Below are positions 45,131-57,449 of a stretch of DNA of 64,000 nucleotides, piece after piece. The DNA is from Akebia trifoliata (lineage: Eukaryota > Streptophyta > Magnoliopsida > Ranunculales > Lardizabalaceae): assembly GCA_017979445.1 (NCBI GenBank), contig CM030705.1, forward strand, positions 10,132,679-10,196,678, written 5' to 3'. How positions within the stretch are numbered: the stretch's first letter is position 1; the number at the start of each line of letters is the position of its first letter. The notes under the pieces were generated by a model. It was not told the DNA's origin and searched no databases. It worked only from the letters and a program-made list of their open reading frames with translations. The translations under genes and the position numbers were made by a program.

Positions 45131-46136
45131 ACTTGTTTGGGAAAGGGTGAAAATATTGTTGCAATCAATTGAAAAAGTTTTAATTGAATAATTAAGTTAA
45201 TGAGGATGCCTTCGGAGAAGTGAAAAGATTTAAATATGTTATACGTAGGTTTAATACAAGAGAACAAATTTAAATGCACAGTTACAAAGTTTTCTAGTCA
45301 TCTGAGATAACATTCATTTAACTGCCAAGAGTTTCTATTAAGATTACACACAATCATATACACATGCATTTGATATATGATGCAACGTGTGTGTATGTGT
45401 ATAATCAAATTAGATAAATTCCATTGTTGCAAGAAGAAAATAGGCCTCATGGGATAGATGCAATAGCACCAACTATCTACATCAATCCATCCAACTATAA
45501 GACTAAGAGCAAAAAGACCAGTAACCAATAATAAGCATAATCGAAGAAAAACTATGTTGTGCCTATTATGAAGCAAAATAGTGAAGTTCAGAATACCTAA
45601 AGTCTCAATAATTGCTACTTAGACCATGTCATTGCACCTTAATGAATGACTTTGACATATAGGTTATACAACTTCAGGAAGGAAAATGATGGGCAAGGGA
45701 TCTTAAGCAAATAGTTGCATCCACAGCACCATAAACAAACAAATCAAGGGGCTAGATATAGGCTGGTAATGGAAGGAATTGAATGTTAGTCATGAACTGT
45801 CAGAAGGCAAGAAACATAATCTAATATTTGGTGATTGAGATACCCACTAATTTCAAACATGGGCAACTGTTGTATCAGACATAGACCAATCATTTTGGCG
45901 GCCTGGATATGCATGTTTGTTTATTTAAATGGAAAGTTAAAAAAAATAAAATAAAAGGTGTTTATACAACCCATGGATGGTTCCTTCACTCCTATTTCAT
46001 AACAGAATGAGCAAATACACAAATATAGAAGAACTAGTTTACATGGAGAAAGGCTTCCCAAACATGAACATCCAAATTTCAGGAACCAACATGTCTATGT
46101 ATAGAAAAAGAAAAAAAGAAAGAGAAACGCACCAAT

Positions 46137-46384
46137 GCTGATATGCTACTGTCTGATGATGACTTTTTCTCCCTCTTTTCATCGTTTTTACAGCTTTTGA
46201 CAATGCAGAGCAGAAATGTCCTGAATAAAACAAAACACTCTCAATCAGAATTGTTCATACAAACAATTAGAGAACTTCATTAGGCGAGAGATTGAGTATT
46301 AAAAAAAACCATCTCTGACTGTGAACTCCACTCCTGTAGATTTTGAAACCAAGGTTCCATTTTCAAGATAAGCTTCATACTTAA
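46137..46384 (-). pseudogene. Captured FKBP-type peptidyl-prolyl isomerase exons
   Basis: Exon 46310-46384 translates to KYEAYLENGTLVSKSTGVEF, and exon 46137-46220 to GHFCSALSKAVKTMKRG. This is the repeat-domain signature of the large plant FKBPs (ROF1/FKBP62 type: VKYEARLEDGT..., GHFCPALAKAVKTMK). These act as HSP90-linked prolyl isomerases. The second exon is frameshifted after KRG. Only about one FKBP domain piece is present, with a correct GT-AG intron between the exons, so it was captured at DNA level and is not functional. Confidence 0.8.
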
Positions 46385-47730
46385 CTGCATTGACAAAGGA
46401 AATAAATGTAAAAGTTCAGTCCAATTCATGTCACTAAATTGTCATTCGGTTAGATATTTAGATTAACTAAATACAACACAAATGATGCAAACAAAAGCAT
46501 ACAGATTCATCCAATATTAGCACATACATTAGACCTGCATAAATATGTGCATGCATCCATGTACATGAAAGTAGAAACAGATGCAAGAGTGTTGATTTAC
46601 ATGGATATAATGATAGTTTTTTAGAAGCATCTTCTTTTTTGTACTATTGAACATCAACCAATATGCAAAGGCCCTAGAAACCAACTTGTCTATCAAAAAC
46701 AGGTTGAACAAAAACACATGCTGGAGAAGATGCATATAGAAAATGCTATAGAACACTCCTAAATCAAAAAGCAAACTCTACATAGCAAACTCAATTTAAT
46801 TTTAAACTTAAAATTCTAATCTTATAAGAATATGATTTAGTGCACTGTTGAGGCTCAAACTCAAATGGTACTTAATCAGACGATGGTTTGTTTAGGTTAA
46901 AGTAAAACCTATCAGATTATAATCTAAAAAAATATTAAAAATATTGGTCCTTGAGACATAAAATCAAGAGCTCCCTCAGCATTCAAATAGTAGGACACCT
47001 AGACAGACATGGTAAACCATCAACACCCCGAGCCATCTAATCTGGATGTCTGCAAGGTTTGGTTCTGGGTTCTGGGTAATGGATCATGGGTTCACACAGA
47101 GCAAAATAAACAAATGTTCTGGCATATTAATATACCAGCAGAGAGACATTTTTAACAAAATTTTCAATACATGGGGAAAATTATTGGACATCTTCAACTT
47201 TAATAATATTCTGAGACTATGTTTGATCACGTCAACAAATTTATCTATAAAAAGATTCGTTTAAAGTAGGTTTCATGTTGATGCTAATGATGATAACCAT
47301 ATTAAATAAAATACAGATGGATACTTGAATAACTTTCTTTCAGGAATGTTTGATCTTTGATATAAATGACATATTTTTTAAGTATGAGATATGATCTGAT
47401 CCCCTCTACTTGTTTGTAGCATGAAAGTACTGGAACAGTGGGCATATTGATACAGGCCATCAGATGAGATGGATTAAGTAGTCGAAACTTACGTCACCAA
47501 TGAAAGTCATACATATTTGATTGGTATATCACCCTTAATGAACCAAGGTTAATTCGTACAGCCCATAACATATATAGCATCTTATAGAAAACACTTTCAT
47601 CAAGCAATGTAGTGCATACCTTGTCATGCCAATCTTCTCGTATTCCTCGATGTGAGAAATGTACAGCTCTTCCAAATTCAGCTAGTACATTTAATTAATA
47701 GCCATAATTAAGGCTCAACAATGGAGATTT

Positions 47731-48130
47731 TCAGCCAACAAAATCCCGCAGCAATTGTCCTTCGATATCCTTCCTGAAATGCCAATTTGGAGCTTCAAAA
47801 CCATCTATAACATACCCATCATTATTCGCTTCAAGGCCAAAATGATGATCAATGTCCATTTATAGAGGCTCTGACAATCCAATGACATTATTTTGGCAGA
47901 GGCCTAATGTTAGAGAAACCCCACTATTTCCACCAGCAGTGCCGATGCCAAAATCTACAAGATGATGGTTTGACAAATTGTTGTACGAGAAGTTCATCAA
48001 TTCATTGCTCTTGTCGGGTACTACATGGGAAAGTTCATTTCTACTACGATTCAACAAGTGGTCATGGGCCTTTTGCATCACATTAATTTGGGTTTGGTTA
48101 TTAGAAGGGGGTGGATTTGCAATGGTTAAA
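47731..48130 (-). pseudogene. Captured 3' exon of a BEL1-like homeodomain gene
   Basis: The minus-strand frame contains NSGVSLTLGL, the ZIBEL-type motif near the C-terminus of BELL/BEL1-like homeodomain transcription factors. It continues with HHFGLEANNDGYVIDGFEA and ends QLLRDFVG-stop, as these proteins do. A premature TAA lies between LSEPL and MDIDHH. The homeodomain and BELL domain exons are absent. BELL proteins partner KNOX factors in meristem and organ development. This is only a transposon-carried tail fragment. Confidence 0.8.
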
Positions 48131-48301
48131 AGGTTCATTAAACACAAAATCCAATGATTGAGATTTATGAGTATCTTGATAACACAAATCTCGGAGATAT
48201 TTGCCCCAAGGATAAGTCTCAACCATTGGATTTTGCATTTGAAGGACTGGGATCATGTGTTTTTTTCATGAGTCATTCTTTGGAGTCAAGGGATCCTGAC
48301 C

Positions 48302-48328
48302 CTATATATATATATATATATATATAGG
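48302..48328. repeat. (TA)n microsatellite
   Basis: A TA run ending in AGGGTCC, again next to a mobile-element-like terminus. Confidence 0.9.
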
Positions 48329-48473
48329 GTCCACTTAGCTGAGTGGCACCTTCATTCTAACTAGTATAAGTCTCACACTTGACATCCAGCTGTTGCAACT
48401 TAAGAGAAAAATAATAATATATTACAAAGAAGGCATGTGTCAACAGAGACATCCTATAATTACTATGAGTCGT

Positions 48474-48540
48474 GCTGGGGTGACACAGGATTTACTGTGA
48501 TTCTCACAATTCTGACGTGGAGATGCATACATAAAGGAAT
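48474..48540. mobile_element. Half of a GTGCTGGGGTGACA-type MITE
   Basis: GTGCTGGGGTGACACAGG followed by GATTTACTGTGATTCTCAC matches one arm of the MITE at 36571-36745. The other arm is missing. Confidence 0.65.
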
Positions 48541-48685
48541 TCATTTAAAATAAGTTTCAGATGCTTTGACAGAAGGTAACATCTATGAATATGGCTGGGA
48601 ATCCAGCCAATTGGGATAGAAAAAGTATTGTACAGTAAAATAAAGGAAAATTTGAGGTATACTACGTGTAGTCGGGGTAACTCAC

Positions 48686-49632
48686 CAGGGTTCACAGAAA
48701 TTGCTGATAATATAAGAGGACCATAGGTTCCTCTAACAGGGATCCCAGTTGTTCCCTTCCCAGCGCAATATAAGCGAATCTCTAAAGCACTCGTCACAAC
48801 CGCTTTAAATGTTTTTATAGCTACCTCATCAACACCACCCGCTTCATCCTCAATATTGAAATCCTTCAGTACTAAATTTCCCTGCAATAAATTAATCTAG
48901 TTAACTCTGACATTTAATTTATATGCTAATAATAAAAGCATATATTCGTAGTTCTGTTTTAACATACCTGACTGTAAATGTCAAATATACGTCTTCCAAG
49001 GCTACTATATGTTGTATCATTTGTAAACATTATCTCCGCAAAGTGAAGATTCACAGTATAGTTTCCCTTTAGTAGAAAGAATCCATAATATGTGAGAGAG
49101 ATGGGAGAAATGCGTGCTGTCATGTATAATTGGTAGTTGTTCATCATGAGTCTGAATATATTCGTTGTTGTGTAGAGGTCCACATCATTATCATTGTCCA
49201 TGAAGTTTCCCGTGGTACTTAATGCCCAGTTATATCTACTTTGGATAAACTTTGAAGCACCAGCTGAGTCTATATCGTCATGGTATGTAGTATTTCCATT
49301 GATAGTAACTTCTCTTCCACCGCAGTTTATATGTAACGAATACCAGTCTGGAACCAAAAGTACTTATAGATTAATGCTCAGTGGTTATAAGTCTTATTAC
49401 AAAGTTAGATTTTTCCCTTTCTTTCAGTTTTAATGTCTTTTCTATTTAGGAACTGGGAGGAAAATGTGCTTAAAGTGTTTTTAATGAATAAATTGTCAAT
49501 CAATTGAGCGAAATGCTTAATAGGTGTTGGTTAGAAAAAGGAGAAATACTTTGTGGGTAACTTAAAATAACTACGTTACTAGCTTTGAAGTTCTCAAAAA
49601 GTATTATAGAATTCTAAATTGAAACAATATAA

Positions 49633-49717
<85 letters not shown>

Positions 49718-50470
49718 GATGGCTACATAGAAATAGTTTTAATAATGAATATGATTAGAAGATCTTAATGCGAGCCCTCGAACGTATTCACTTTTACCAC
49801 AAGCTGACTTGTGGATTAAAAGCTACAAGTTTTGAACAAATTTAAGGAATTTTTTTTATTATCAAGAGAAGCTAATTTGCTTTTTTGATAGGAGAGAAAA
49901 TACAGGAACCACTACACGTTAATAATATAAACAGATGACATTTATAATATAACTGAAGGAAAAATAGAAACTAATCTCCAAACAAATGTGAATCCCCAAA
50001 AAAGAAATTAAAAAAAAAAAAAAAAAAACACAGCCTTACTTCATGGACAACGAAAGCTGCTCAAACATGGAACCACTCCACTTCTTGATCAATATAAAAG
50101 GTCCAAAGCATGTCAGCATTACGAGATTAGATTGCGTATGCTTATATATAACAAAGAAATGAACTGAAGATGATTTTCATAAACAGTTTTGATAATCTAA
50201 GAAATTTATTATGATGCAATGTCACAATAAAAAGATGTATTAGTGACTTACGAGTTATTCCCCAAAGACGAACTTCCAAATAAGTTTCTAAAGAAAATAA
50301 TCCAAAGTAAAAAAACAAAAAAAAAGCATCGAATTAGAAAGAAGATAATTAACCATATGAAGATAGACACTATAAAGAAGCCAGAATTTAAAGGAGTACT
50401 CTTACACATTCCGCTGTTGACAACCAACTGCCCCCGAGTTTCCTACTGAGAAGTTGGTGTAGGAAAGATC
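48686..50470 (-). pseudogene. Captured LRR receptor-kinase fragment with malectin domain
   Basis: Minus-strand exons in order: about 50410-50465 (DLSYTNFSVGNSGAVGCQQR, end of an LRR region), about 50243-50275 (NLFGSSSLGNNS linker), 48968-49347 (DWYSLHINCGGREVTINGNT through LHFAEIMFTNDTTY to GRRIFDIYSQ) and 48686-48881 (GNLVLKDFNIEDEAGGVDEV to YGPLILSAISVNP). The last two make up a malectin-like domain of the LRR-VIII-2 receptor kinases, which bind extracellular carbohydrate or peptide ligands. The splice sites of the malectin exons are intact and their frames open. Signal peptide, most LRRs, membrane span and kinase are missing, so it cannot be a working receptor. Confidence 0.88.
49637..49713. 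repeat. Long (TA)n microsatellite
   Basis: About 76 bp of pure TA inside an intron of the captured receptor-kinase fragment. Confidence 0.95.
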
Positions 50471-52500
50471 ACTGTATGCCAACATTGTAATACAAAAAGT
50501 CATCTTCTTGACTCAGCTAAGATTAAGTAATTTGAAGAGCAGTGTAGCATTCAATGGTGTGTACTGAAAAACATGCATGCATTCCTTATAATTAATAATA
50601 AAAGTAAAAAATTCAATAAGAATTTGGTTCATCCCACACGTACACTGCACGTCATGGGCATCGTCCCTTTATTTTTTATATATACTTATATGTAACTCTT
50701 GAGGGTCAGGCTATTTTATATAATGTGATTATGACACTTAAAAGCATGATTTTAGTTCAGAATGATTAATTCGTAGAATCGTAACAAATGTAAGATCACA
50801 AGTGTTGTTTCCACCCAATTGAAAACTGCACATTACATAGGAAATTTCTCATGGAGAAACAGGGAAGCAATTTAAACTAGTGGATAATCTACTGCACATT
50901 ACATGGGAAATTGCTCATGGAAAAATAGGGAACCAAACCTATTGCATCATAGCTTGAACTAGCATCACATGGAAATTTCTAAACTGTTGCTGCACACAGA
51001 AGGAAACATATTATAGAAAATCAAGAATTTTTATGCATACATATTCAAGAAAAGAGGAACTTTTTAAGTACCTGCCAGGTCCAGTCTTTTGACTTGCAAA
51101 AGTTACATTGGGATACAAAGTCAAAAACCATCCAACTATACTATTGTCATAATTACCAAAGCAATATGTTGCTATACTATTGCTCATAATAGAAATTTAT
51201 CAAAGAAATGAATGTAACCCATCATTTTCAAGTCATATTGCTATACTATTGTTTGGTTATCTCTTAAAGATAAAAAAACAAAGATATAATGTGAATAACT
51301 TGGTCTGTAACGAGAGAAGGTGTTTAAACTAATAGAGATTAGTGTTACACACCAACAGAAAATTGAAGTCTTCTCTGAAAATTTCAATGTTGAACTTGAA
51401 ATCTCAATGAAAACAGAGAAATCAATAAGATCAATTTTGTGTTTAAGAGACAGATCCGAAATAAGATTTAGGATTTTGTGAAGATCGATTTAGGATTTGA
51501 GAGACAAATCCGAAATTAGATTTAAGATTTTGTGAAGAATAAAATCGAAAAGATCGAGTTAGGGTTGTGTGAAGATCGAAGATGGAATGTCAAGATGGAA
51601 GATCAAACCTACTCGAGCTCTTATGGTTCTTCCTTTTTTCGTTTCTGTGAAAATGAGAGCCCGAATGTGATGATCGAAGATGGAAGATGAAGAAGGGAGA
51701 CTGCTCAGGCTCTTACGGTTCAGCCATCTTCTTCGTTCCTGTTAGAATGAGGATCCAAAGAATGTTTCTCTTTCGATGTTCATCTATTAAAACGGCTTTT
51801 AACATTGAGATGACATCGAGTGGCTGAGGGATCGACTGAGAGAGTGACTGAGAGGTCGATCGAAGGAGCGACTGAGAGAGAGAGAGATGAGATCGAGTGG
51901 TTGAGGGATCGACCGTGAGAGAGAGTGAGAGAGAGAGACAGAGAGAGTGGCTCGTTGAGACGACAAATGCGACATTTACGATTAAAACGGCTTTAACAGG
52001 TAAAACGGTTTAAACCCGTTTTTAATCTAAAACGGATAAAATCCGTTTTATAATTTTGTTTCAATGGGTTTCATACATATTGAGATTAAAAAAAAAAAAA
52101 ATCATGTATGAATGAGTGTGACTTTTATAATTGTTATCTATTTATAGATATCAATTCTGTTAAAAATAAATAATTTAAAATTTTCTACAAAAAGAGACAT
52201 TCGTGTATCCGAGATTCTGTGTGAAAGATTTTCTCAAAATAATGCAAATTTTGAGGAGATATACAATTGTGTTAGAACTGGACTCTGTTCGATTGTCCCT
52301 ATTTTCTCAACATGATTTGGATCTAATTTATCTATGTGAAAACGAAATAATTTGGATAAGTTTTATCTAGTAAGAATCAAGTGGATTAGAATATAGTTTC
52401 TGATCTAAATAAAAAAATCCAAATCTGAATATGGATATACTCAAATCCTGCCCGAGTCTGACCCATTTAAACCCTCATGGTGAAAATAAAAAAGATGAGA
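50471..52500. other. No gene; GA-rich and imperfect tandem repeats
   Basis: No coding region recognised. 51420-51560 contains an imperfect duplication around ATCCGAAAT...GATTTTGTGAAGA. 51610-51760 repeats a CTCTTA(T/C)GGTTC phrase, and 51800-51960 holds GA-rich repeats with GATCGA. Likely the upstream part of a captured gene plus the right end of the CACTA-like region. Confidence 0.5.
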
Positions 52501-52790
52501 GTACCCAGGAACCATCGGATAAACAGAAATGCCCCAGTTATTCTTAATGGAGTGAAGGTCTGTATGGCAGATTCCACAGAAGAGTATCTTTATGGTAATG
52601 TCACTGTCCCCATTAGCCTTGCAAACAAATTAAATCGATCAATTACATTCCCCATGTCTAAATTATAGATATTAAGGAATGATTACATAATTTATCCAGA
52701 AAAGATTAAAATATGAACAATGGGCTATATAGGACTATTGGGTCATGGAGATGTGCTTTCCAAGATCACCCTCAATTGAGAACTCCTCGG

Positions 52791-52930
52791 TAGGGGTGTC
52801 AATGGGTTTAAGACAATTAAAACTATAACCATTATAGTTCCAGTTCTTGTTGACTCCAATTCTGACTTTAAAATAAGTGTAATTAGAACCCCCATCTGTT
52901 CCGATTCTCAAGAATAGTCAAGGGAAAAAA
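52791..52930. mobile_element. 5' end of a TAGGGGTGTCAATGGG hAT-type element
   Basis: TAGGGGTGTCAATGGG followed by sequence related to the element at 14638-15280. The matching right end was not found, so the element is truncated or decayed. Confidence 0.6.
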
Positions 52931-53334
52931 AAATTCAAAATCATTATAAAGCTTTTTCCCTTATAAAAAAAAAAATTAATATGTTATGTACTATAAACTT
53001 AATTATAACTTATTCCATTGAAGATGTAAGTCAGTCATTTTTTCAAAAATTAAAATGCATCTTCTTTACAAGTAATAAATTTTTAGAAGAGATGATCCAT
53101 TTTCAGTTTCAATGCATAATTTATATAGACTAGGAGGTGGTATGTACAAACACACATATATTAAGAGGATATATTTTTAATTTAAAATATTGATTAAAGG
53201 ATTTTTTAAGATTACATAGTGATGAAGCAAATAATTTTATGGTTGTAGGTTGCAATTTTCATGTTTTTTTTTTTCAAAATTTCCTTAATTATATTAAATT
53301 TAATGAAAATGCGAAAGTTACATTAAAATGTACA

Positions 53335-53465
53335 TATATTCTCACATCGTTGATGTGGATGTATGTTCGAAACCATAGATGCTTTCATCGAGAAATGAGT
53401 GAAAAGCATCTATGGTTATGTTTGCACGTCCACAATAATAATGTGAGAATTGATGTACATGTTAA
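53335..53465. mobile_element. Hairpin MITE in intron 1 of pseudogene G
   Basis: The inverted arms TTCTCACAT...CATAGATGCTTTCA and AAGCATCTATGG...ATGTGAGAA face each other over about 120 bp. Open frames here are produced by the hairpin. Confidence 0.65.
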
Positions 53466-54654
53466 TGGTACTCACTCTAAATTTAAATAACGTCGCCCAA
53501 TTTTAGTGTCAAACCACTTCTTCTCCACCTTCCTTCGTTCTAATACTAAAGATATTAAAGAACTTTATATAAAATAGAAATTAGAGTCGTTGTATAAATT
53601 TGACCTACTTTCTTCATAGTGAAATCGAACTTTAATGCTACCTCCGTGGACATAACGTTTTGGTGAGCCACATAAAATATCGTGTTGTGGGTATTGTGTT
53701 CTTAATCTTTTATTTGTGTGGTTGTTTATCTTCTTTGTATTTTCTACTTTTAATTAGGTTACCCTTCATTGCTATTATCAAACAAGGTCTTGAAAGATGT
53801 AGCATATAAAATATTTGGTTAAATACCTAATAAATGTTTGATCAAATTACTAAGTGAACTTCACATGGGTGTTCACATACATAATAATTTTTATTAACAT
53901 ATTCTTAAATCCAATAGAATTCATCAATCAAACTAACTTCTTGCAACATTTCATGAACTAACGGATGATGGACCAATAATTTGATCAGATTTTGATTTAA
54001 AAAATCTTAAAAACATAAATATTTTTCTTAATTTTTATTTTCATAATATAATATGAGAGCTTCAATTGCCACTCTACTTTTGCTAAGAAGGCATAGATTC
54101 TCTCTATAATATTAAATTTCAATTTAAATTATTTCTTTCCTAATAAAATAATTATAGTCTTATTTTAAAAAATATAAATCCTATACCGAATCAACTTAAT
54201 ATTATTAAAAGAAAGGTCCCTGTCAATTTTTTTTATTTTTTATTTTAAAGACACCTATCACTCCTCTCAATCCTCTGAAGAAATTATGATTTTTATGAAA
54301 GCAAACTATGTTGGCTCAATCAAAAGCAGATACGCTTCCAAGAATCATTTCTTATGTCAAAGAGTTCACATGATGGGAGCACAACTCCACCACTGATGGA
54401 TATGGTACATAACAGAGACAGACCATACATATAACAACAGTTTGAGATTATTTATTTATTAATGGGATTGGGAATAACTAAGTATACCTTCTAGAGAATT
54501 TAAGTGGGGAGAGGACACTAGACGCATCTTTCGCTGCCCATCCAAATGCCTTATGTGGGTGTTCCTCTTCTGGCGATTTCGTCATTTTAGTTTCACACTC
54601 AGAGAGAGAGAGAGAGAGAGATGGGAGTAGTGGTAAAGTTGTGTGAATGTATGT

Positions 54655-54672
54655 GGTGGTATATATATTACA
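54655..54672 (-). promoter_or_regulatory. Possible TATA box of pseudogene G
   Basis: A TATATATA stretch about 80 bp upstream of the G start codon, followed by a short GA run (CT on the coding strand), in the same arrangement as the other CAD promoters. Confidence 0.5.
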
Positions 54673-54754
54673 CTTTAAGATCCACACAGCGTCAAGAGTA
54701 CCGCTTTATTGGGAGGAAGAAGCAGAAGATTCCTAGAGATTATTGAAATGGAGT

Positions 54755-55439
54755 TAGGATTCATAGCAGTGTCCCGTTCCAATAGAATAAGAACATTGTC
54801 TATGTGGCGTGTTTTGGTAGGAGTATAAGACACATACGACTCCTGACCAAGTCATTTTTATATGACACAGTCCACAACTCCAATAAAAACGTACTACGTA
54901 GACACTGTATTTGCTTATAGGATGTTGGATCGCAATTCTTTTTGTTATGACCAGGCTCTTCGGGATCCAATACTTAGGGATCAAGCACCAATTCTAAAAT
55001 AGATTTTTTATTTTTATTTTTATTTTTATTTATTTATTATTGTTAATGACCTGTAGGCCCACTAGCAAAGACGAGGCAACTGACTTCTTAGAACACCATT
55101 TGTCTCTCCAAATCTCTCGTTCATGCAATATCCCATAAACCACACTTCCCGGTAAGTAGGGTTATTTGTTTTTTTAGTTATTTTTTTAATTATTACTCAA
55201 AGGTGCATATGCAAATGCACATACATTATTTGTTTATATATATAGGATCGTGTTCAAGGGACATCTACAAATGATAATAATTTTTACGTCACTCGGATGC
55301 CATCCATTTTACAAGATCCAACAACATGTGTTGTAGAAAACATTAAAAAAGTGGATACCATCCAAGAGGTTGCGTAAAAATAATTATCAATTTAGGCGAT
55401 TGTTAAAGACACCTAGCAATTTAGCTAGGGCTACAAAGT
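54755..55439. other. Upstream flank of G, no gene; TA-bordered repeat
   Basis: No coding signal. 55235-55400 starts at a TA tract with ATCGTGTTCAAGGGACATC and has complementary phrases (GATGCCATCC / GGATACCATCC-type, AATAATTTTTACG / CGTAAAAATAATTATC), so it is probably another small MITE. Confidence 0.45.
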
Positions 55440-56160
55440 TTTTTTTTGTTCTATATAGGTTAGAAGTTTCGGAATGAGTTGATTTTTGTTGAGGATGATC
55501 TCTTTGGTGAGCTCGTTAGCCTGGCTTGTCCGACAATACAAGAGCTAGGGCCTTCATATGGAGCCCACAAAGGTAGGGCCAGGCTTAGTAACTTTTAACC
55601 TATAAAATATGGGTTGGGCTTAGGGCCCTATAATGCCCGGCCCACTACTCAATCTTATAGAAATATTTATAATATATTTAATTAGAAACATATTTTTCTA
55701 ATAAAAGTAAAATATATTGTTTAGCTACAATTTAACTCTCATCTATGAACATTATAGGTTAATAAGACATTAATTTCAACTTCGATTGGATGGTCATCAA
55801 ACATGCACAAAAAACGTTATTTGAAAAATGCTTTTTTTTTTCCATTAAAAATATTAAATTTTAGTAATTTTATTCGGCATGAGTCAAGCCCAAGCCTATT
55901 AGGGCCAGGTTAGGGCTTAGTCACCATAGGCCCAATATTACTATCGGGCTGGTCTAGATAGAACCCATCTCTTTAGGGCTGAGTTAGGATTCAACCAAAC
56001 CCGGCCTAAACCACCCTTACTTTTAACCCATCAAAATAAGTTGAAGAATTATGGACCATTCATTTTTTTTTTTTTTTTTTTTAATCACTCTTCAGGAGAA
56101 CCATCCTCACAAAATCAGCTCACTCAAAACTTCTAACCCATATAGGACAAAAAAATTTGG
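55440..56160. mobile_element. Foldback MITE interrupted by another repeat
   Basis: The first half of a foldback unit (GGTTAGAAGTTTCGGAATGAG, 55458-55515) and the second half (56025-56150, ending CTTCTAACCCATATAGGAC) are separated by about 505 bp of other repeat DNA rich in GGGCC/GGCCC phrases and ending GGCCTAAACCACCCTTA. This is a nested insertion. Confidence 0.65.
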
Positions 56161-56246
56161 CAATGGCATGGGTGGGTGCCCAAGCTAGGTCCCTTTGACA
56201 CTCGCCTTAGTTTAAGATGTCACCCAAACAAATCCCATACCAAAAA

Positions 56247-56530
56247 AGCACCTATATATATGGACTGCATCTCCATGTGGCACCCAAAAATACGGTCAAT
56301 TGCCACATGAATGTAGAGCATAAAATTTTACGAACACCCAAAAAAGAAATTTTAAAAAAGACATATTTTCACCATGTAAAAATATGGGGTTACATAGATT
56401 GAAAGAGCACATATCTATATGGACTCCATCTCCATGTGGCACTCAAAAATGCGATCACGTGCCACATGAACGTAGAGCATAAAAATTTATGAACACCCAA
56501 AAAGGAAATTTTGTAAAAGACATTTTCACC
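56247..56530. repeat. Two-copy tandem repeat, about 159-bp period
   Basis: Copies start at 56247 and 56406. Both contain ATCTCCATGTGGCAC, GAACACCCAAAAA and TTTTCACCA. No function visible. Confidence 0.8.
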
Positions 56531-57449
56531 AGAGGATTTAATTTTTATATTTGTGACTGTCCATTTTAAAAGTCGAGATTTGGCACAAAAAAGGTGGTTT
56601 TTTAATTCTATTTTTAATAAATCTAATCTAGACGATAAACCTATAGGGCTGAGGTGCCATTTGGACCTAAGCAGTCCACGTGGCCCAAATGAGAGGATCA
56701 GTCTAGGCTTGACATGGTCTTTCGGTCCATGCAACCTCTTCCCACAATGCTTGGCAACGATTGTATATGGCAACCAGCAACCAACTCTATAATGGTTTTT
56801 ACTCTGGTATCCTTCTTTTTTGGCCACCAAGTAATTTTTTCTTTGGTTGCACCTTCCACTAACATCTTTGTTGCCGACTTCCTAACAACTTTTTCTTTGC
56901 TACCCTTTTTCTTAGGCTCCTAGATAGTCCGTTTTCTTAGTTACTCATTCCAAATTTGAACCCGAGATGTGGTGTTAGCACTTATAACCTAACAAGGGAT
57001 TGAAGACATTTGATTGAAAACAAGGTTGAATAGATTAACATAATTTTATTAAGAAATTGATCAATTTCTAATGAATGTCTAGAGACTGCTAGTGTGGCAT
57101 CCATCATCTATTTCTGATTATATTTTCTTTGTTGAGAACTGCTACTTCTTTTGGTCTTGTTTCAGTTTCACTAGTTGTCTGTCTAAGTCCATCAATAACA
57201 TATTTGAAGGTTGGTCCTGTCTAGGTCTTTCTTGCTTGGTAGAGTAAGCAAGGTTGTTTCTAGCTTTCTTGATAACATGTAAGTTCTGGATCAATGTGGG
57301 AAATTTCCAAAATGAGGAAAGTCACAAAAACAATCATTAAGAACATCTCATCAAATAAGATTGTTGTTGCCATCTACATTGACTAATTGTCTTCTTTCCA
57401 TCTTATATTAGAGAATGCCTTGTTTTCTACATTTAGCTTGCTTTCCCTC
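56531..57449. other. No gene recognised
   Basis: Short frames on both strands show no known motif. Possibly decayed transposon sequence. Confidence 0.5.

Larger units (their letters stand above)
43736..52050. mobile_element. Second CACTA-like region with captured gene pieces
   Basis: The left side (CTATAAGAAATATGG then many AACGG/CCGTT subterminal motifs, 43736-43925) and the right side (AAAACGG/CCGTTTT motifs, 51970-52045) look like decayed CACTA ends. No clean terminal CACTA/TAGTG pair or target duplication is seen, so the borders are inferred. Between them, on the minus strand, lie pieces of three recognisable genes: FKBP-type PPIase, BEL1-like protein and malectin receptor kinase. No transposase was seen. 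Confidence 0.5.
52505..54585 (-). pseudogene. CAD-like pseudogene G (exons 1 and 2 only)
   Basis: Exon 1 (54488-54585) is a full 98 nt and encodes [20 protein letters not shown]... with a good GT donor. Exon 2 (about 52506-52620) encodes ANGDSDITIKILFCGICHTD, then SIKNNWGISVYPMVPG. The exon 2 acceptor is CAA instead of CAG directly before GGCT, so normal splicing is lost. No exons 3-5 follow: the sequence below 52500 is unrelated. Its protein is clearly diverged from B, C, E and H ([15 protein letters not shown]), making it an older duplicate like F. The catalytic zinc Cys is retained, but no enzyme can be made. Confidence 0.88.

Noticed and set aside
52477..52668. Plus-strand 63-codon frame
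   Set aside because: Antisense of exon 2 of CAD pseudogene G.
56390..56830. 146-codon minus-strand frame
   Set aside because: It crosses a two-copy tandem repeat and has no recognisable domain; probably chance.
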